Made by a program: the position numbers and the translations under genes. The notes under the pieces are model-generated. The model was not told where the DNA came from and searched no databases. It saw only the letters and a list, made by a program, of their open reading frames with translations. From JAICMB01 sp035295125 (GTDB taxonomy: Bacteria; Acidobacteriota; Terriglobia; Bryobacterales; Bryobacteraceae): 64,000 nucleotides of DNA. The DNA lies in the NCBI GenBank assembly GCA_035295125.1, contig DATGJP010000080.1, forward strand, positions 124,001 through 188,000, written 5' to 3'. The first letter of the stretch is position 1. The number at the start of each line of letters is the position of its first letter. Below, one piece after another: positions 36,472 to 44,709 of this stretch.

Positions 36472-37254
36472 CTAGACTTCGATGGAGCCGGTGAGAAACA
36501 GAGCCGCGTTGCCTGCGATACGAACCCGCTCGCCCCGATCTTCGCACCAAAGGTCGCCGCCCCGCCGGGAAATCTGCCGCGCGCGCAAGCTCTTTTTTCC
36601 GAGCCGCTCGGACCAATAAGGGATCAAGGTGCAGTGCGCGGAGCCGGTCACGGGATCTTCCGGCACGCCTTTCGCGGGCGCGAAAAACCGCGACACGAAG
36701 TCGACCTGATCGCCGGGTGCCGTCACTATCACCGCGAAGCGGTCGATCTGCGTCAGCACCTCCATGTTTGGCTTGAGTGCGGCCACTTCGGACTCTGAAC
36801 GATACACCACCAGGTAGTCGCGAGCTCCCAGAATCATCTCAGGGTCGGGGCCGCCCAACGCCTTAAAAAGTTCGGGATGCATCGTGCACGGCTTCGGCGG
36901 CCGGGCAGGGAAGTCCATAGCGAACCGATCGCCCTCCCGAGTCACGATCAGTTCGCCGCTTCGAGTCATGAAGCGAACTTCGTTTCGCGACGGTTCCAGC
37001 TCGGTCATAAGCACGAACGCTGACGCCAGGGTGGCATGCCCGCAAAGGTCCACCTCGACCGCCGGCGTGAACCAGCGGAGATTGAAACCGTTCTCGTTCG
37101 GAACGAAGTACGCCGTTTCGGAGAGGTTATTCTCGAGAGCGATCGCCTGCAGTTGTTCGTCCGGAAGCCACGCCTCCAGCGGGCATACCGCCGCCGGATT
37201 CCCCGCGAAAACCTTGCTCGTGAACGCGTCCACCTGATAGAGAGGGATCTTCAT
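36472..37254 (-). CDS. PhzF-family isomerase-like protein
   Basis: Length 260 residues from the ATG at 37254; the frame extends upstream only as an antisense-like run through the deoxyhypusine synthase gene. Features include QVDAFTSKVFAGNPAAVC, NNLSETAYFV with the family's Glu, and CGHATLASAFVL. PhzF proteins are diaminopimelate-epimerase-like isomerases with varied substrates; none here is part of a phenazine cluster. The start overlaps the upstream gene's stop by four bases, so the two are coupled. Confidence 0.85.
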   Translation of the reverse strand: MKIPLYQVDAFTSKVFAGNPAAVCPLEAWLPDEQLQAIALENNLSETAYFVPNENGFNLRWFTPAVEVDLCGHATLASAFVLMTELEPSRNEVRFMTRSGELIVTREGDRFAMDFPARPPKPCTMHPELFKALGGPDPEMILGARDYLVVYRSESEVAALKPNMEVLTQIDRFAVIVTAPGDQVDFVSRFFAPAKGVPEDPVTGSAHCTLIPYWSERLGKKSLRARQISRRGGDLWCEDRGERVRIAGNAALFLTGSIEV

Positions 37255-38285
37255 GCCTGGATCCCCAGTTCCAAGCCCATCGTGAACGACGGGTGATGAC
37301 GATTCGCCACGAGATCGCGCTGTTCGAGCAGCGCGGAGACCAGGATTGGCATGGCGATGGTGGAATCGGAATGGCAGGTCACCATCGAAGCGTCTTTGGC
37401 GATCTTGCCCCAGCTTTGGGCTTCCTCGAACGTGCAGCCCGACAATCCACCCCAATGCGGCGCGTCGGTCACGCATTGGATCGCGTACTTGTGACCCGTC
37501 ACGCCGGTGTTCATGATGATGGCCGTGACCTCGGTCTGCTGAACGAAATTCTTGGGCGTGCCGCCGCCGAAATAGATCACGCCGGTGGCCTTTGATTCCG
37601 CCACAATGCGAGCTGTCTCCACCACGTCGCCGATCACGTCGAACGTGAACCGGTTGCCGCCGCCATAGCGGTTCGCCGCGATGCCGATCCCTATCGAGCT
37701 GTCGGCAATCGCCGGACAGTAGAGCGGGATGCCTGCCTTGGCAGCGGCTGAAACGATGCCGTCCTCCTTGGCGTGCTTGCCAAGTTCTTTGCCGAGCACG
37801 TACAAGAATTCGCGTGTCGTGTAGGATCTCGACTGATCCAGAGATGCAGCGAAACGGCCAATCCACTGGTCGTGCTCGCGGAACTTCTCCTCGTCCGCCA
37901 GCACGTCGTACATGCGGTCCACCAGGTTCTCGGCCAATACGACATCGTCCATAGCGTGCGAGCCCTGGTAATGAAAATTTCCTAAGGTTTCGTGTAGATC
38001 GTGAAAGAAATTGGCGCCGGTCGAGACCAGGCAGTCGATCAGGCGGTTTTCGATCATCCGGACCACGAGCCGCCGCATGCCGGCGGGCACCATGGCTCCG
38101 GACATGCCCATCATGATCGTGCAACGGTCGCCCAGCATGCGCTTCCAGACTTCAAAAGCAATGCCTAACTGCTTGCCCTGGAAGGCAGTAGCCTGCATGC
38201 GCGTGAGGATTTCAGAAGCCGACGTGGCTCCTACGGGATCAAACGGACACGTAGGGTTCGTGAGGAGTTCGGATTTGGTTGGCAC
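37251..38285 (-). CDS. Deoxyhypusine synthase-family protein
   Basis: Length 344 residues. The deoxyhypusine synthase fold is supported by GMSGAMVPAGMRRLV, FGGGTPKNFVQQ and GGLSGCTFEEAQSWGK with the covalent-intermediate Lys294. In eukaryotes this enzyme modifies eIF5A using spermidine; bacterial homologues are often homospermidine synthase-like, transferring aminobutyl groups between polyamines. That role is inferred here. The gene is directly coupled to the PhzF-family gene. Confidence 0.85.
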   Translation of the reverse strand: MPTKSELLTNPTCPFDPVGATSASEILTRMQATAFQGKQLGIAFEVWKRMLGDRCTIMMGMSGAMVPAGMRRLVVRMIENRLIDCLVSTGANFFHDLHETLGNFHYQGSHAMDDVVLAENLVDRMYDVLADEEKFREHDQWIGRFAASLDQSRSYTTREFLYVLGKELGKHAKEDGIVSAAAKAGIPLYCPAIADSSIGIGIAANRYGGGNRFTFDVIGDVVETARIVAESKATGVIYFGGGTPKNFVQQTEVTAIIMNTGVTGHKYAIQCVTDAPHWGGLSGCTFEEAQSWGKIAKDASMVTCHSDSTIAMPILVSALLEQRDLVANRHHPSFTMGLELGIQA

Positions 38286-38292
38286 TCAGAAA

Positions 38293-38559
38293 TCAGTGTA
38301 CCCTGGGCCGATTGTTCTCGTTTTGCACAAGCTCGTCGAAGATGGCGAGAACCTGCTTGCGGTACGAATAAACACGCTTCAATGCGTCCTTAAAACCCGT
38401 TTCATACCTCTGCGTTTTCAGCCACTTCTCGAGGATCGGCTTGGGGACGTCGATATCGCGCCGCAGCGCGTCCGCGGAGTGTCCCCGCAAAAATAGCCCG
38501 TAAAACATTGCCGCCTCGCGTTGCGGCGCTAATGGATCGAATTCTTCCCGGAGAGTCAT
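38293..38559 (-). CDS. Small helical protein, unknown function
   Basis: Length 88 residues. Sequence is basic and helical (ALRRDIDVPKPILEKWLKTQ), which suggests a helix-turn-helix-type fold, but no family was recognised. It lies seven bases upstream of the deoxyhypusine synthase start on the same strand and is likely in the same transcript. Confidence 0.6.
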   Translation of the reverse strand: MTLREEFDPLAPQREAAMFYGLFLRGHSADALRRDIDVPKPILEKWLKTQRYETGFKDALKRVYSYRKQVLAIFDELVQNENNRPRVH

Positions 38560-38752
38560 GAGGACAGTTCCGCCTCGAAAAAAGCCAGTATAGACATCGC
38601 TGACGTCCGAATCAAGTGGGTCACGACCGGATTAATGAGTGTAATCTGGGTGATACTCCCAGTCTACCAGTAAAGATTCATTTCGGCTATAAAATGGATC
38701 TTTTTTAGGAGGGAGTGACAATCGCTTGGATGCACGGGCGGCGGCTTTGGAT

Positions 38753-41017
38753 TCAACGGGATTGCTTCCGCTTCTTGCGGGGCGCCGGCTCGAAAAGGCC
38801 GAACTGAAGCTTGCGCTCGATGGGATCAATACGGTCGAGCCGGACCCGGACTTCGTCGCCGATCGAGAACTCCCGGCGGCTGCGCTGGCCGACAATCTTA
38901 CGGGAGTTCTCGTTGTAGGTGTAGCGGTCGCCGGGAAGGGTGTCGATCGGTACCAGCCCTTCGATAAACAGGTTTGCCAACTCCACGAAAAAGCCGTACT
39001 TGGTGGTGCTGATGACGAGCGAGTCGAAGTCTTCGCCCACGCGATCCTCCATGAAGCGTACCTTCTTCCACTCCACCAGTTCGCGCTCGGCATCCGCGGC
39101 GCGTCGCTCGGTTTCGGAGCTCTCGTCCGCGATGGCATGGAGGCGCTCCGGGGGCAGGATGTCGCGTTTCCCGTCCAGGAAGGCGCTCAGAATGCGGTGG
39201 ACGATCAGGTCGGGATAGCGGCGAATGGGGGATGTGAAGTGCGTGTAGCTGGCCGCCGCAAGGGCGAAGTGACCCTCGTTTTCCTCGCTGTATCGGGCCT
39301 GTTTCAGCGACCTCAGCATGAGGTAGCTTAGGATGCGCTCCTCGGGCTTGCCTTCGATCTTCGAGATCAGCTTCTGATAATTGCGCGAGGAGATGGGGAC
39401 CGAGCTGTCGGCGAGAACCACCTCGCGGCGGCGGTCGTTGACGCGGAACCGCTTCACGGGGATGGCCCCGATTCCGAGCGAATAGCCGAAGTGCGAGGCG
39501 ACTTCCTCGAATTCCATGACGCGCTTGGGGTCGGGCTTCTCGTGGATTCGGAAGATCGAGGGGACTCCAGCGTTTTCGAGGTGGGAAGCAACGGCTTCAT
39601 TCGCCGCCAGCATGAACTCCTCGATAACGCGGTGCGCGATGTTTCGCGGCGCCTTGATCACGCCTGTCATTTCCCCAAACTCATCGAATTCAATAAGCGG
39701 TTCGGGCATGTCGAAGTCGATGGAGCCGCGCTTTGCTCGTTTGCGGTTGAGAATGAGCGCCAGCTCGCGCATGAGCTCGAAGCGGTCGGTCAAGCGACCG
39801 TAGCGCTCGCGGAGCCCCGCATCGCCTTCAAGTAATAGGTGAACATTCGTGTAAGTCATCCGCTCGGCGCTGCGGATAATGCCGCGGGTGAACTCCTGCT
39901 TGACGACGTCGCCACGATGGTCGATTTCGAGCAACGCGGACAGGACGAGACGATCCACCTGGGGTTTGAGCGAACAGATCTCGGTGGAGAGTTCCAGCGG
40001 CAGCATAGGGACGGCGCGGTCGGGGAAGTAGACGCTCGTGCCGCGGGATTGGGCCTCCTCGTCGATGGGCGAGCCCGGTCGTACGTAGTGGCTGACGTCG
40101 GCAATGTGGACGTGCAGGGCGTAGTTGCCGTTGGCCAGGCGTTCGACCCAAACCGCGTCGTCGAAGTCACGCGCGGTTTCGCCGTCAATGGTCACGATGT
40201 CCATGTCGCGGAAGTCGCGGCGGCCGGCGATTTCTTCGGCAGGAATCACCGGCGAGAAACGCTCGGCCTGTTGCAGAACCTCGGCTGTAAACTGATGCGG
40301 AATGTGGTGTTTACGAATGACAATCTCAACATCTACTCCAAAGTCGTCCGGGCGGCCCAGAATTTCAATAATCCGGCCGACGGCGCGCTCGCCGTCCTCG
40401 GGAAACTCCAGAATCTCGACGTTGACAATCATGCCGTCAAGATCCTCGGCGTCCTTGACCTCGATCGGGGTCACTCCGACGCGATCAGGCGTTGACGTGC
40501 GTTCGGGAATCTCCAGGCCTTCCGGGATTTCGATCCATTGGCGGATGCGTTCGTCGTGCGGGACGACGTAGTTGCGGCGGCGCACGCGAAACTCGCCGAC
40601 AACCGTCGGGTGGGCGCGCCGGATGACACGGACGATTTCACCGTCGGCCCGTCCATCGGAGTCGATGCGGGCAATGTGCGCCACCACACGGTCTCCGTGC
40701 ATTGCCTGGGCGGCGTTTTCCTTGGTGATGAACACGTCGCCGCGCATGCCTTCAATGCGGCGGTCCGGAATGACGAAGCCATAGCCATCGCGATGCATAT
40801 TAAGCCGGCCGACCGTATACTCGCGGCTCAGGGTGGTGACGACGTAATGACCGGAACGCACCTGGATGAGGTCGCCGCGGCGGATCAGGCGCTCGATGGA
40901 CGCTTCCAAATCATCACGGGACTCGCCTCGGGCACCCAGTTCACGAACGAGCTGCTTAAAGGTGGCTCGGGCATGGGGAAGACGCGCGATGTGGTCGAGG
41001 AGTTCTGCCGGATTCAT
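38753..41017 (-). CDS. rnr: Ribonuclease R
   Basis: Length 754 residues. Cold-shock-type domains occupy the N-terminal third. The RNB catalytic core has Asp278, Asp284, Asp286 and Asp287 (TIDGETARDFDDAVW). A C-terminal S1 domain (FFVELANLFIEGLVPID) and Lys/Arg-rich tail (RKKRKQSR) are typical. It degrades structured RNA from the 3' end in the cytoplasm. The next gene on the plus strand starts 40 bases upstream, divergently. Confidence 0.95.
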   Translation of the reverse strand: MNPAELLDHIARLPHARATFKQLVRELGARGESRDDLEASIERLIRRGDLIQVRSGHYVVTTLSREYTVGRLNMHRDGYGFVIPDRRIEGMRGDVFITKENAAQAMHGDRVVAHIARIDSDGRADGEIVRVIRRAHPTVVGEFRVRRRNYVVPHDERIRQWIEIPEGLEIPERTSTPDRVGVTPIEVKDAEDLDGMIVNVEILEFPEDGERAVGRIIEILGRPDDFGVDVEIVIRKHHIPHQFTAEVLQQAERFSPVIPAEEIAGRRDFRDMDIVTIDGETARDFDDAVWVERLANGNYALHVHIADVSHYVRPGSPIDEEAQSRGTSVYFPDRAVPMLPLELSTEICSLKPQVDRLVLSALLEIDHRGDVVKQEFTRGIIRSAERMTYTNVHLLLEGDAGLRERYGRLTDRFELMRELALILNRKRAKRGSIDFDMPEPLIEFDEFGEMTGVIKAPRNIAHRVIEEFMLAANEAVASHLENAGVPSIFRIHEKPDPKRVMEFEEVASHFGYSLGIGAIPVKRFRVNDRRREVVLADSSVPISSRNYQKLISKIEGKPEERILSYLMLRSLKQARYSEENEGHFALAAASYTHFTSPIRRYPDLIVHRILSAFLDGKRDILPPERLHAIADESSETERRAADAERELVEWKKVRFMEDRVGEDFDSLVISTTKYGFFVELANLFIEGLVPIDTLPGDRYTYNENSRKIVGQRSRREFSIGDEVRVRLDRIDPIERKLQFGLFEPAPRKKRKQSR

Positions 41018-41057
41018 CCGCCCGTATCATAGCAGCACGACGGGACGTCCAACCCTG

Positions 41058-41657
41058 GTGAACGCTCTTCTCAGGCATCTCTTTGCGATTGCGCTGCACC
41101 TGGGCGGTTTTGGGCTGATTATCGTCGGCGTGCTGGATTCGTCGTTCTTGTTCATGCCGCTCGGGAACGATTTGCTCATCGTCGCAATGACCGCTCGGGC
41201 GAGGGATTATCCCCACGTGTTCTACTACGCTGCCATGGCGACGGCGGGCTCGGTGCTGGGGTGTTTCGTGCTCGACCTGGCGGCAAGGAAGGGCGGGGAA
41301 GCCGGATTAGAGAAACTGGTCTCGAAGCGGCGGCTGGAATATGTCAAGAAACGGGTGAAGGAACACGTTGCATCGGCATTGGCATTTGGATCGATAATGC
41401 CTCCTCCGTTTCCGTTCACGCCGTTGGTGGCCGCCGCTGCTGCCGTGGATTATCCACGAAAGAAGATGCTCGGCGTGATCGCGGCGGCGCGGTTTGTCCG
41501 GTTCCTGGTTGAAGCCTGGCTGGCGATGTATTTCGGCCGGCAGGTGCTGCAATTGGCCCAAGCCCCGGCTGTGCGATGGTTCATTATCGGCGTGATCGTG
41601 ATTTCCTTCGGCGGCAGCGCCTATTCGATCTACCAGTGGGTTCGCAGGAGACGCTAG
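41058..41657 (+). CDS. VTT-domain (DedA/YqaA-like) inner-membrane protein
   Basis: About 199 residues from the GTG at 41058, which falls right before HLFAIALHLGGFGLIIVG. Several membrane segments and the family motif FFPFTPL-like region (MPPPFPFTPLVAAAAAVDYP) are visible. VTT/DedA proteins act as lipid flippases or in membrane-potential homeostasis; the precise role here is unknown. It overlaps the convergent amidohydrolase stop by four bases. Confidence 0.75.
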   Translation: MNALLRHLFAIALHLGGFGLIIVGVLDSSFLFMPLGNDLLIVAMTARARDYPHVFYYAAMATAGSVLGCFVLDLAARKGGEAGLEKLVSKRRLEYVKKRVKEHVASALAFGSIMPPPFPFTPLVAAAAAVDYPRKKMLGVIAAARFVRFLVEAWLAMYFGRQVLQLAQAPAVRWFIIGVIVISFGGSAYSIYQWVRRRR

Positions 41658-43654
41658 GGCGTAAAGCCGACGCTGCGCCATAGCGGCGCCGGATCGAACA
41701 TGTGCCCGTTCGCGAACACCGTGTGTACCCTGCGGATGTTCGAGATCGATTCCAGCGGGTTGGCGTCCACGAGGATCAGATCGGCGCGTTTACCCGCTTC
41801 GACGGTTCCGGAATCGCGGTCGAGTTTCATGGCTCGGGCTGGGACGATCGTTGCGGCCTGGATGGCGTCCATGGGCGGCATGCCACCCGCGACATAGAGT
41901 TCCATCTCCCGGTAGACGCTGTAGCCGGGGATGGTTTGGTCGGTCCCAACCACGATGGGCACGCCCGCGCGGTGCAGGGCCGCGATGAAGGCCAGTGCGC
42001 CGTCGAACCCGGGGCGAACTTTAGAAACGAACGAACTGGGTATTCCGGTGTTCGCCAGCGTGGCTCGCAGCTCAGGCGCAAGTTTCGCGGCTCCCGGTTC
42101 GGTTTGCTCGAGTGGCTTATCGGAGGGGTGCCAGGTCAGGTCGTAGACCGACATGGTCGGGTCGAGAACGGTGCCGTGTTCTTTATAAAAGCGAATGGCC
42201 GCCTGGGTTTCGTCGGAGTCGGGTTTGAAGGGCGGCAGGATACCGAACTGCCCTTTCGTGCCAGCCGGGAAAGCCGAGAGATAAACCTTGGGGAGCAGGT
42301 GGTTGATCTGGTCCATGCCTGCTTCGACGGCCTGAAAGGCGGTCAGGCCGGAGGGAACGTGTCCCGTAACGGTCATGCCGAGGCGGTGCGCTTCGGCGGT
42401 GATGGCTTTCAGGGCGTCGGGTTTGACCGACTCATAGATCTTGATCTGTTCGAAGCCGGCTTTGTGGTATTCGTTTACGAACGCAACCGCTTGGGTGGGG
42501 TCGTCGGTGAGATGAGCCCCGAGAGACATTTTACCCGCGCCGTCGATGAGGCCGGCGAGCAGCAGCCGCGGACCCAGGCCTTTGCCTTCGCGGATGGCAT
42601 CCCTAACCGCCGTGATGAATTCAAGCTCGTTGCCGCAATCGCGGACCGTCGTGACGCCGGCGGCGAGGTAGATGGGGCCCCATTCGACCTGTTCGTAGTG
42701 CGAGTGCATATCCCAGAGTCCGGGCAGGATGTATCGGCCGGTGGCGTCGATGCGCGTGGCTTTCGACGGGATCTTCACTTTGGTTTTGGGACCGGCCGCA
42801 ACGATGCGATTCCCGTCGAGGACAACGGTGGCATCGGCGACGGGCAGCGCTCCGGTTCCGTCGATCAGCGTGGCGTTAACTATCGCTATGGGACCTTGCG
42901 TCGGGGGCGACAGCTTTTGCGAGAGCGACGCCAGTGCGGCCATGTTGTCGCGGGCGGCGCTGGACAGGAAAGTCGGAAGGGCCGCTTCGTACGTTTCACG
43001 GATGGCTTCGAAATGGTCGAACTCGGCGTCGATGGAGACTAGGGCGGCGAGGTCGCCTTTGTCGTCCAGCCAGAGCGTTTCGCGGCCCCAGATCAGGCCC
43101 GTTATGGTGTAGCGTTTGAGGGTCGCATCGCCGATTTTGTCTTCGCCGCGTGGTTCGATGGTGATCGCGCCGTTGGGGAATACAGGCAGGGGATTCGGCC
43201 TTCCGGATTTTGCCCAGTAACGCATCATTTGCATCTGGATGGCGGCGGGAGCGTAGCCGGCGATCGTGAAATAGCGGTCCGGGACAGTGGCTTCGCGGGT
43301 GCTCTTGTTTTCGCGGATGGTTGCTCTACCGTTGGCGATGTCTACCGCATCGTCAATTGTCGAGATGCGGGAGGATTGACCCTTGGTTTCGAAGTGCTGC
43401 GGAACGAGGCCGGCAGTCGTACGAAGAGTGGTGGTGAGGGGGACCTTGGCTCCGCGGTCTGTGAATAGGAAATTGGACTTGGTGACCAGCGAATCCCCGT
43501 CGGGGGAGATTTGGTAGGTTTCTTCGCCTATGGGGCTGCCGAATTTATGCAGAACGAATTTGCCTGTTTCTTGCGGCTGGGCGGAGGCGCTGGTGATGAG
43601 TAGTGCGGCCAGGATTGCGGGACTGATAGTCCCACGCAGGCTGCCAGCCTGCAT
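41654..43654 (-). CDS. Exported amidohydrolase with N-terminal beta domain
   Basis: Length 666 residues. A signal peptide (ISPAILAALLITSASAQ) precedes an approximately 225-residue beta-rich region. The amidohydrolase-1 domain starts around residue 245 (AIVNATLIDGTGALPVAD) with WDMHSHYE, a Lys in EQIKIYESV, GHVPSGL, and the late Asp in VGTDQTIPG. The C-terminal composite strand AGKRADLILVDANP is typical. Substrate unknown. Its ATG shares a base with the stop of the 2-oxoacid oxidoreductase beta gene, so it may be in the same transcript. Confidence 0.82.
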   Translation of the reverse strand: MQAGSLRGTISPAILAALLITSASAQPQETGKFVLHKFGSPIGEETYQISPDGDSLVTKSNFLFTDRGAKVPLTTTLRTTAGLVPQHFETKGQSSRISTIDDAVDIANGRATIRENKSTREATVPDRYFTIAGYAPAAIQMQMMRYWAKSGRPNPLPVFPNGAITIEPRGEDKIGDATLKRYTITGLIWGRETLWLDDKGDLAALVSIDAEFDHFEAIRETYEAALPTFLSSAARDNMAALASLSQKLSPPTQGPIAIVNATLIDGTGALPVADATVVLDGNRIVAAGPKTKVKIPSKATRIDATGRYILPGLWDMHSHYEQVEWGPIYLAAGVTTVRDCGNELEFITAVRDAIREGKGLGPRLLLAGLIDGAGKMSLGAHLTDDPTQAVAFVNEYHKAGFEQIKIYESVKPDALKAITAEAHRLGMTVTGHVPSGLTAFQAVEAGMDQINHLLPKVYLSAFPAGTKGQFGILPPFKPDSDETQAAIRFYKEHGTVLDPTMSVYDLTWHPSDKPLEQTEPGAAKLAPELRATLANTGIPSSFVSKVRPGFDGALAFIAALHRAGVPIVVGTDQTIPGYSVYREMELYVAGGMPPMDAIQAATIVPARAMKLDRDSGTVEAGKRADLILVDANPLESISNIRRVHTVFANGHMFDPAPLWRSVGFTP

Positions 43655-44709
43655 TACTGGAATTCCTCTTGGAGGCGGTCGAGTTCGGCGGCTCCCGGGC
43701 AGAGGGCTTCGTAGGGGATGCGGGTAAGAGGGACCTCGGACGTGTTGTTGATGTCGTGGAGGTCGCCGGCGGTCTCGTCTATGTAGAGGATGCCGGTGGG
43801 GACTAGACCCTTCACAGTGTGGTCCTGAAGGTAGCCGAAGACTGCCTTGCGGTCGCGGGGATCGTAGTCCTCAGGAACCTTCGTGAAGCGGATCACCGTT
43901 CCGTCGTGCATGGTCACGCTGGTAGGGCCTTTTTCGTCGATCTTGGCGAAGATTTCGGCGGTGGGCAGGACCACGTCCGATTCAGTCACCTTGATTTCGT
44001 GCTGCCGGGTGTATTTGTAGCTTTTCGTGGACCCCTCATGATCGTTGAAGGTCACACACGGCGAGATGACGTCGATCAGGGCCAGACCGCGATGCATGAT
44101 GCCGGCTTTCAGGATCGGGATGAGCTGCTGTTTGTCGCCCGAGAAGCTGCGGGCGATGAAGGTCGCCCCGATGCTGAGGCCGACGCCAACCGGGTCAATC
44201 GGCGCCATGCGATTGGGTTCGCCGCGCTTACTTTTGGAACCGACGTCGGCGGAGGCGGAGAATTGGCCCTTGGTCAGTCCGTACACGCCGTTGTTCTCAA
44301 TGACGTAGAGCAGGTTCAGATTACGGCGTATGGCGTGCAGCATCTGGCCGATTCCGATGGAGAGGGAATCGCCGTCGCCGGAGATGCCGATGGCAATGAG
44401 ATCGCGGTTCGCGGCGACCGCCCCGGCGGCGATCGACGGCATGCGTCCGTGCGCGGAATTGAACCCGTGGGCTCCGCTGACGAAGTAGGTCGGCGTCTTC
44501 GAGGAGCAGCCGATGCCGCTCAGTTTCGCGAGTTGATGCGGCTGGATGGATAGCTCCCACAGCGCTCGAACGATGGCGGCTGTGACGGAGTCGTGGCCGC
44601 AACCGGCGCACAGCGTCGACATGCTCCCTTCGTAGTCACGAATGGTCAGACCGAGCTGGTTACGCTCCAACTTGGGATGCGTAGCGGCTGGTTTTACGAT
44701 GGACGGCAC
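43654..44709 (-). CDS. korB: 2-oxoacid:ferredoxin oxidoreductase, beta subunit (TPP-binding)
   Basis: Length 351 residues. The thiamine diphosphate motif GDGDSLSIGIGQMLHA ends in VIENNGVYG. CAGCGHDSV near the N-terminus and the GCSSKTP element are family features. With the alpha/gamma subunit upstream it would decarboxylate a 2-oxoacid, probably 2-oxoglutarate, to acyl-CoA and reduced ferredoxin. The start overlaps the alpha stop by 16 bases. Assignment to 2-oxoglutarate over other 2-oxoacids is inferred from the subunit layout. Confidence 0.88.
   Translation of the reverse strand: MPSIVKPAATHPKLERNQLGLTIRDYEGSMSTLCAGCGHDSVTAAIVRALWELSIQPHQLAKLSGIGCSSKTPTYFVSGAHGFNSAHGRMPSIAAGAVAANRDLIAIGISGDGDSLSIGIGQMLHAIRRNLNLLYVIENNGVYGLTKGQFSASADVGSKSKRGEPNRMAPIDPVGVGLSIGATFIARSFSGDKQQLIPILKAGIMHRGLALIDVISPCVTFNDHEGSTKSYKYTRQHEIKVTESDVVLPTAEIFAKIDEKGPTSVTMHDGTVIRFTKVPEDYDPRDRKAVFGYLQDHTVKGLVPTGILYIDETAGDLHDINNTSEVPLTRIPYEALCPGAAELDRLQEEFQ

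Noticed and set aside
36472..38124. 550-residue reading for the PhzF gene
   Set aside because: The upstream 290 residues are antisense-like shadow of the deoxyhypusine synthase gene; the PhzF start at 37254 gives a standard-length protein.
41702..43042. A 446-residue open frame on the plus strand opposite the exported amidohydrolase
   Set aside because: It is antisense to a well-supported gene, has no domain features and reflects the high GC content at third codon positions.
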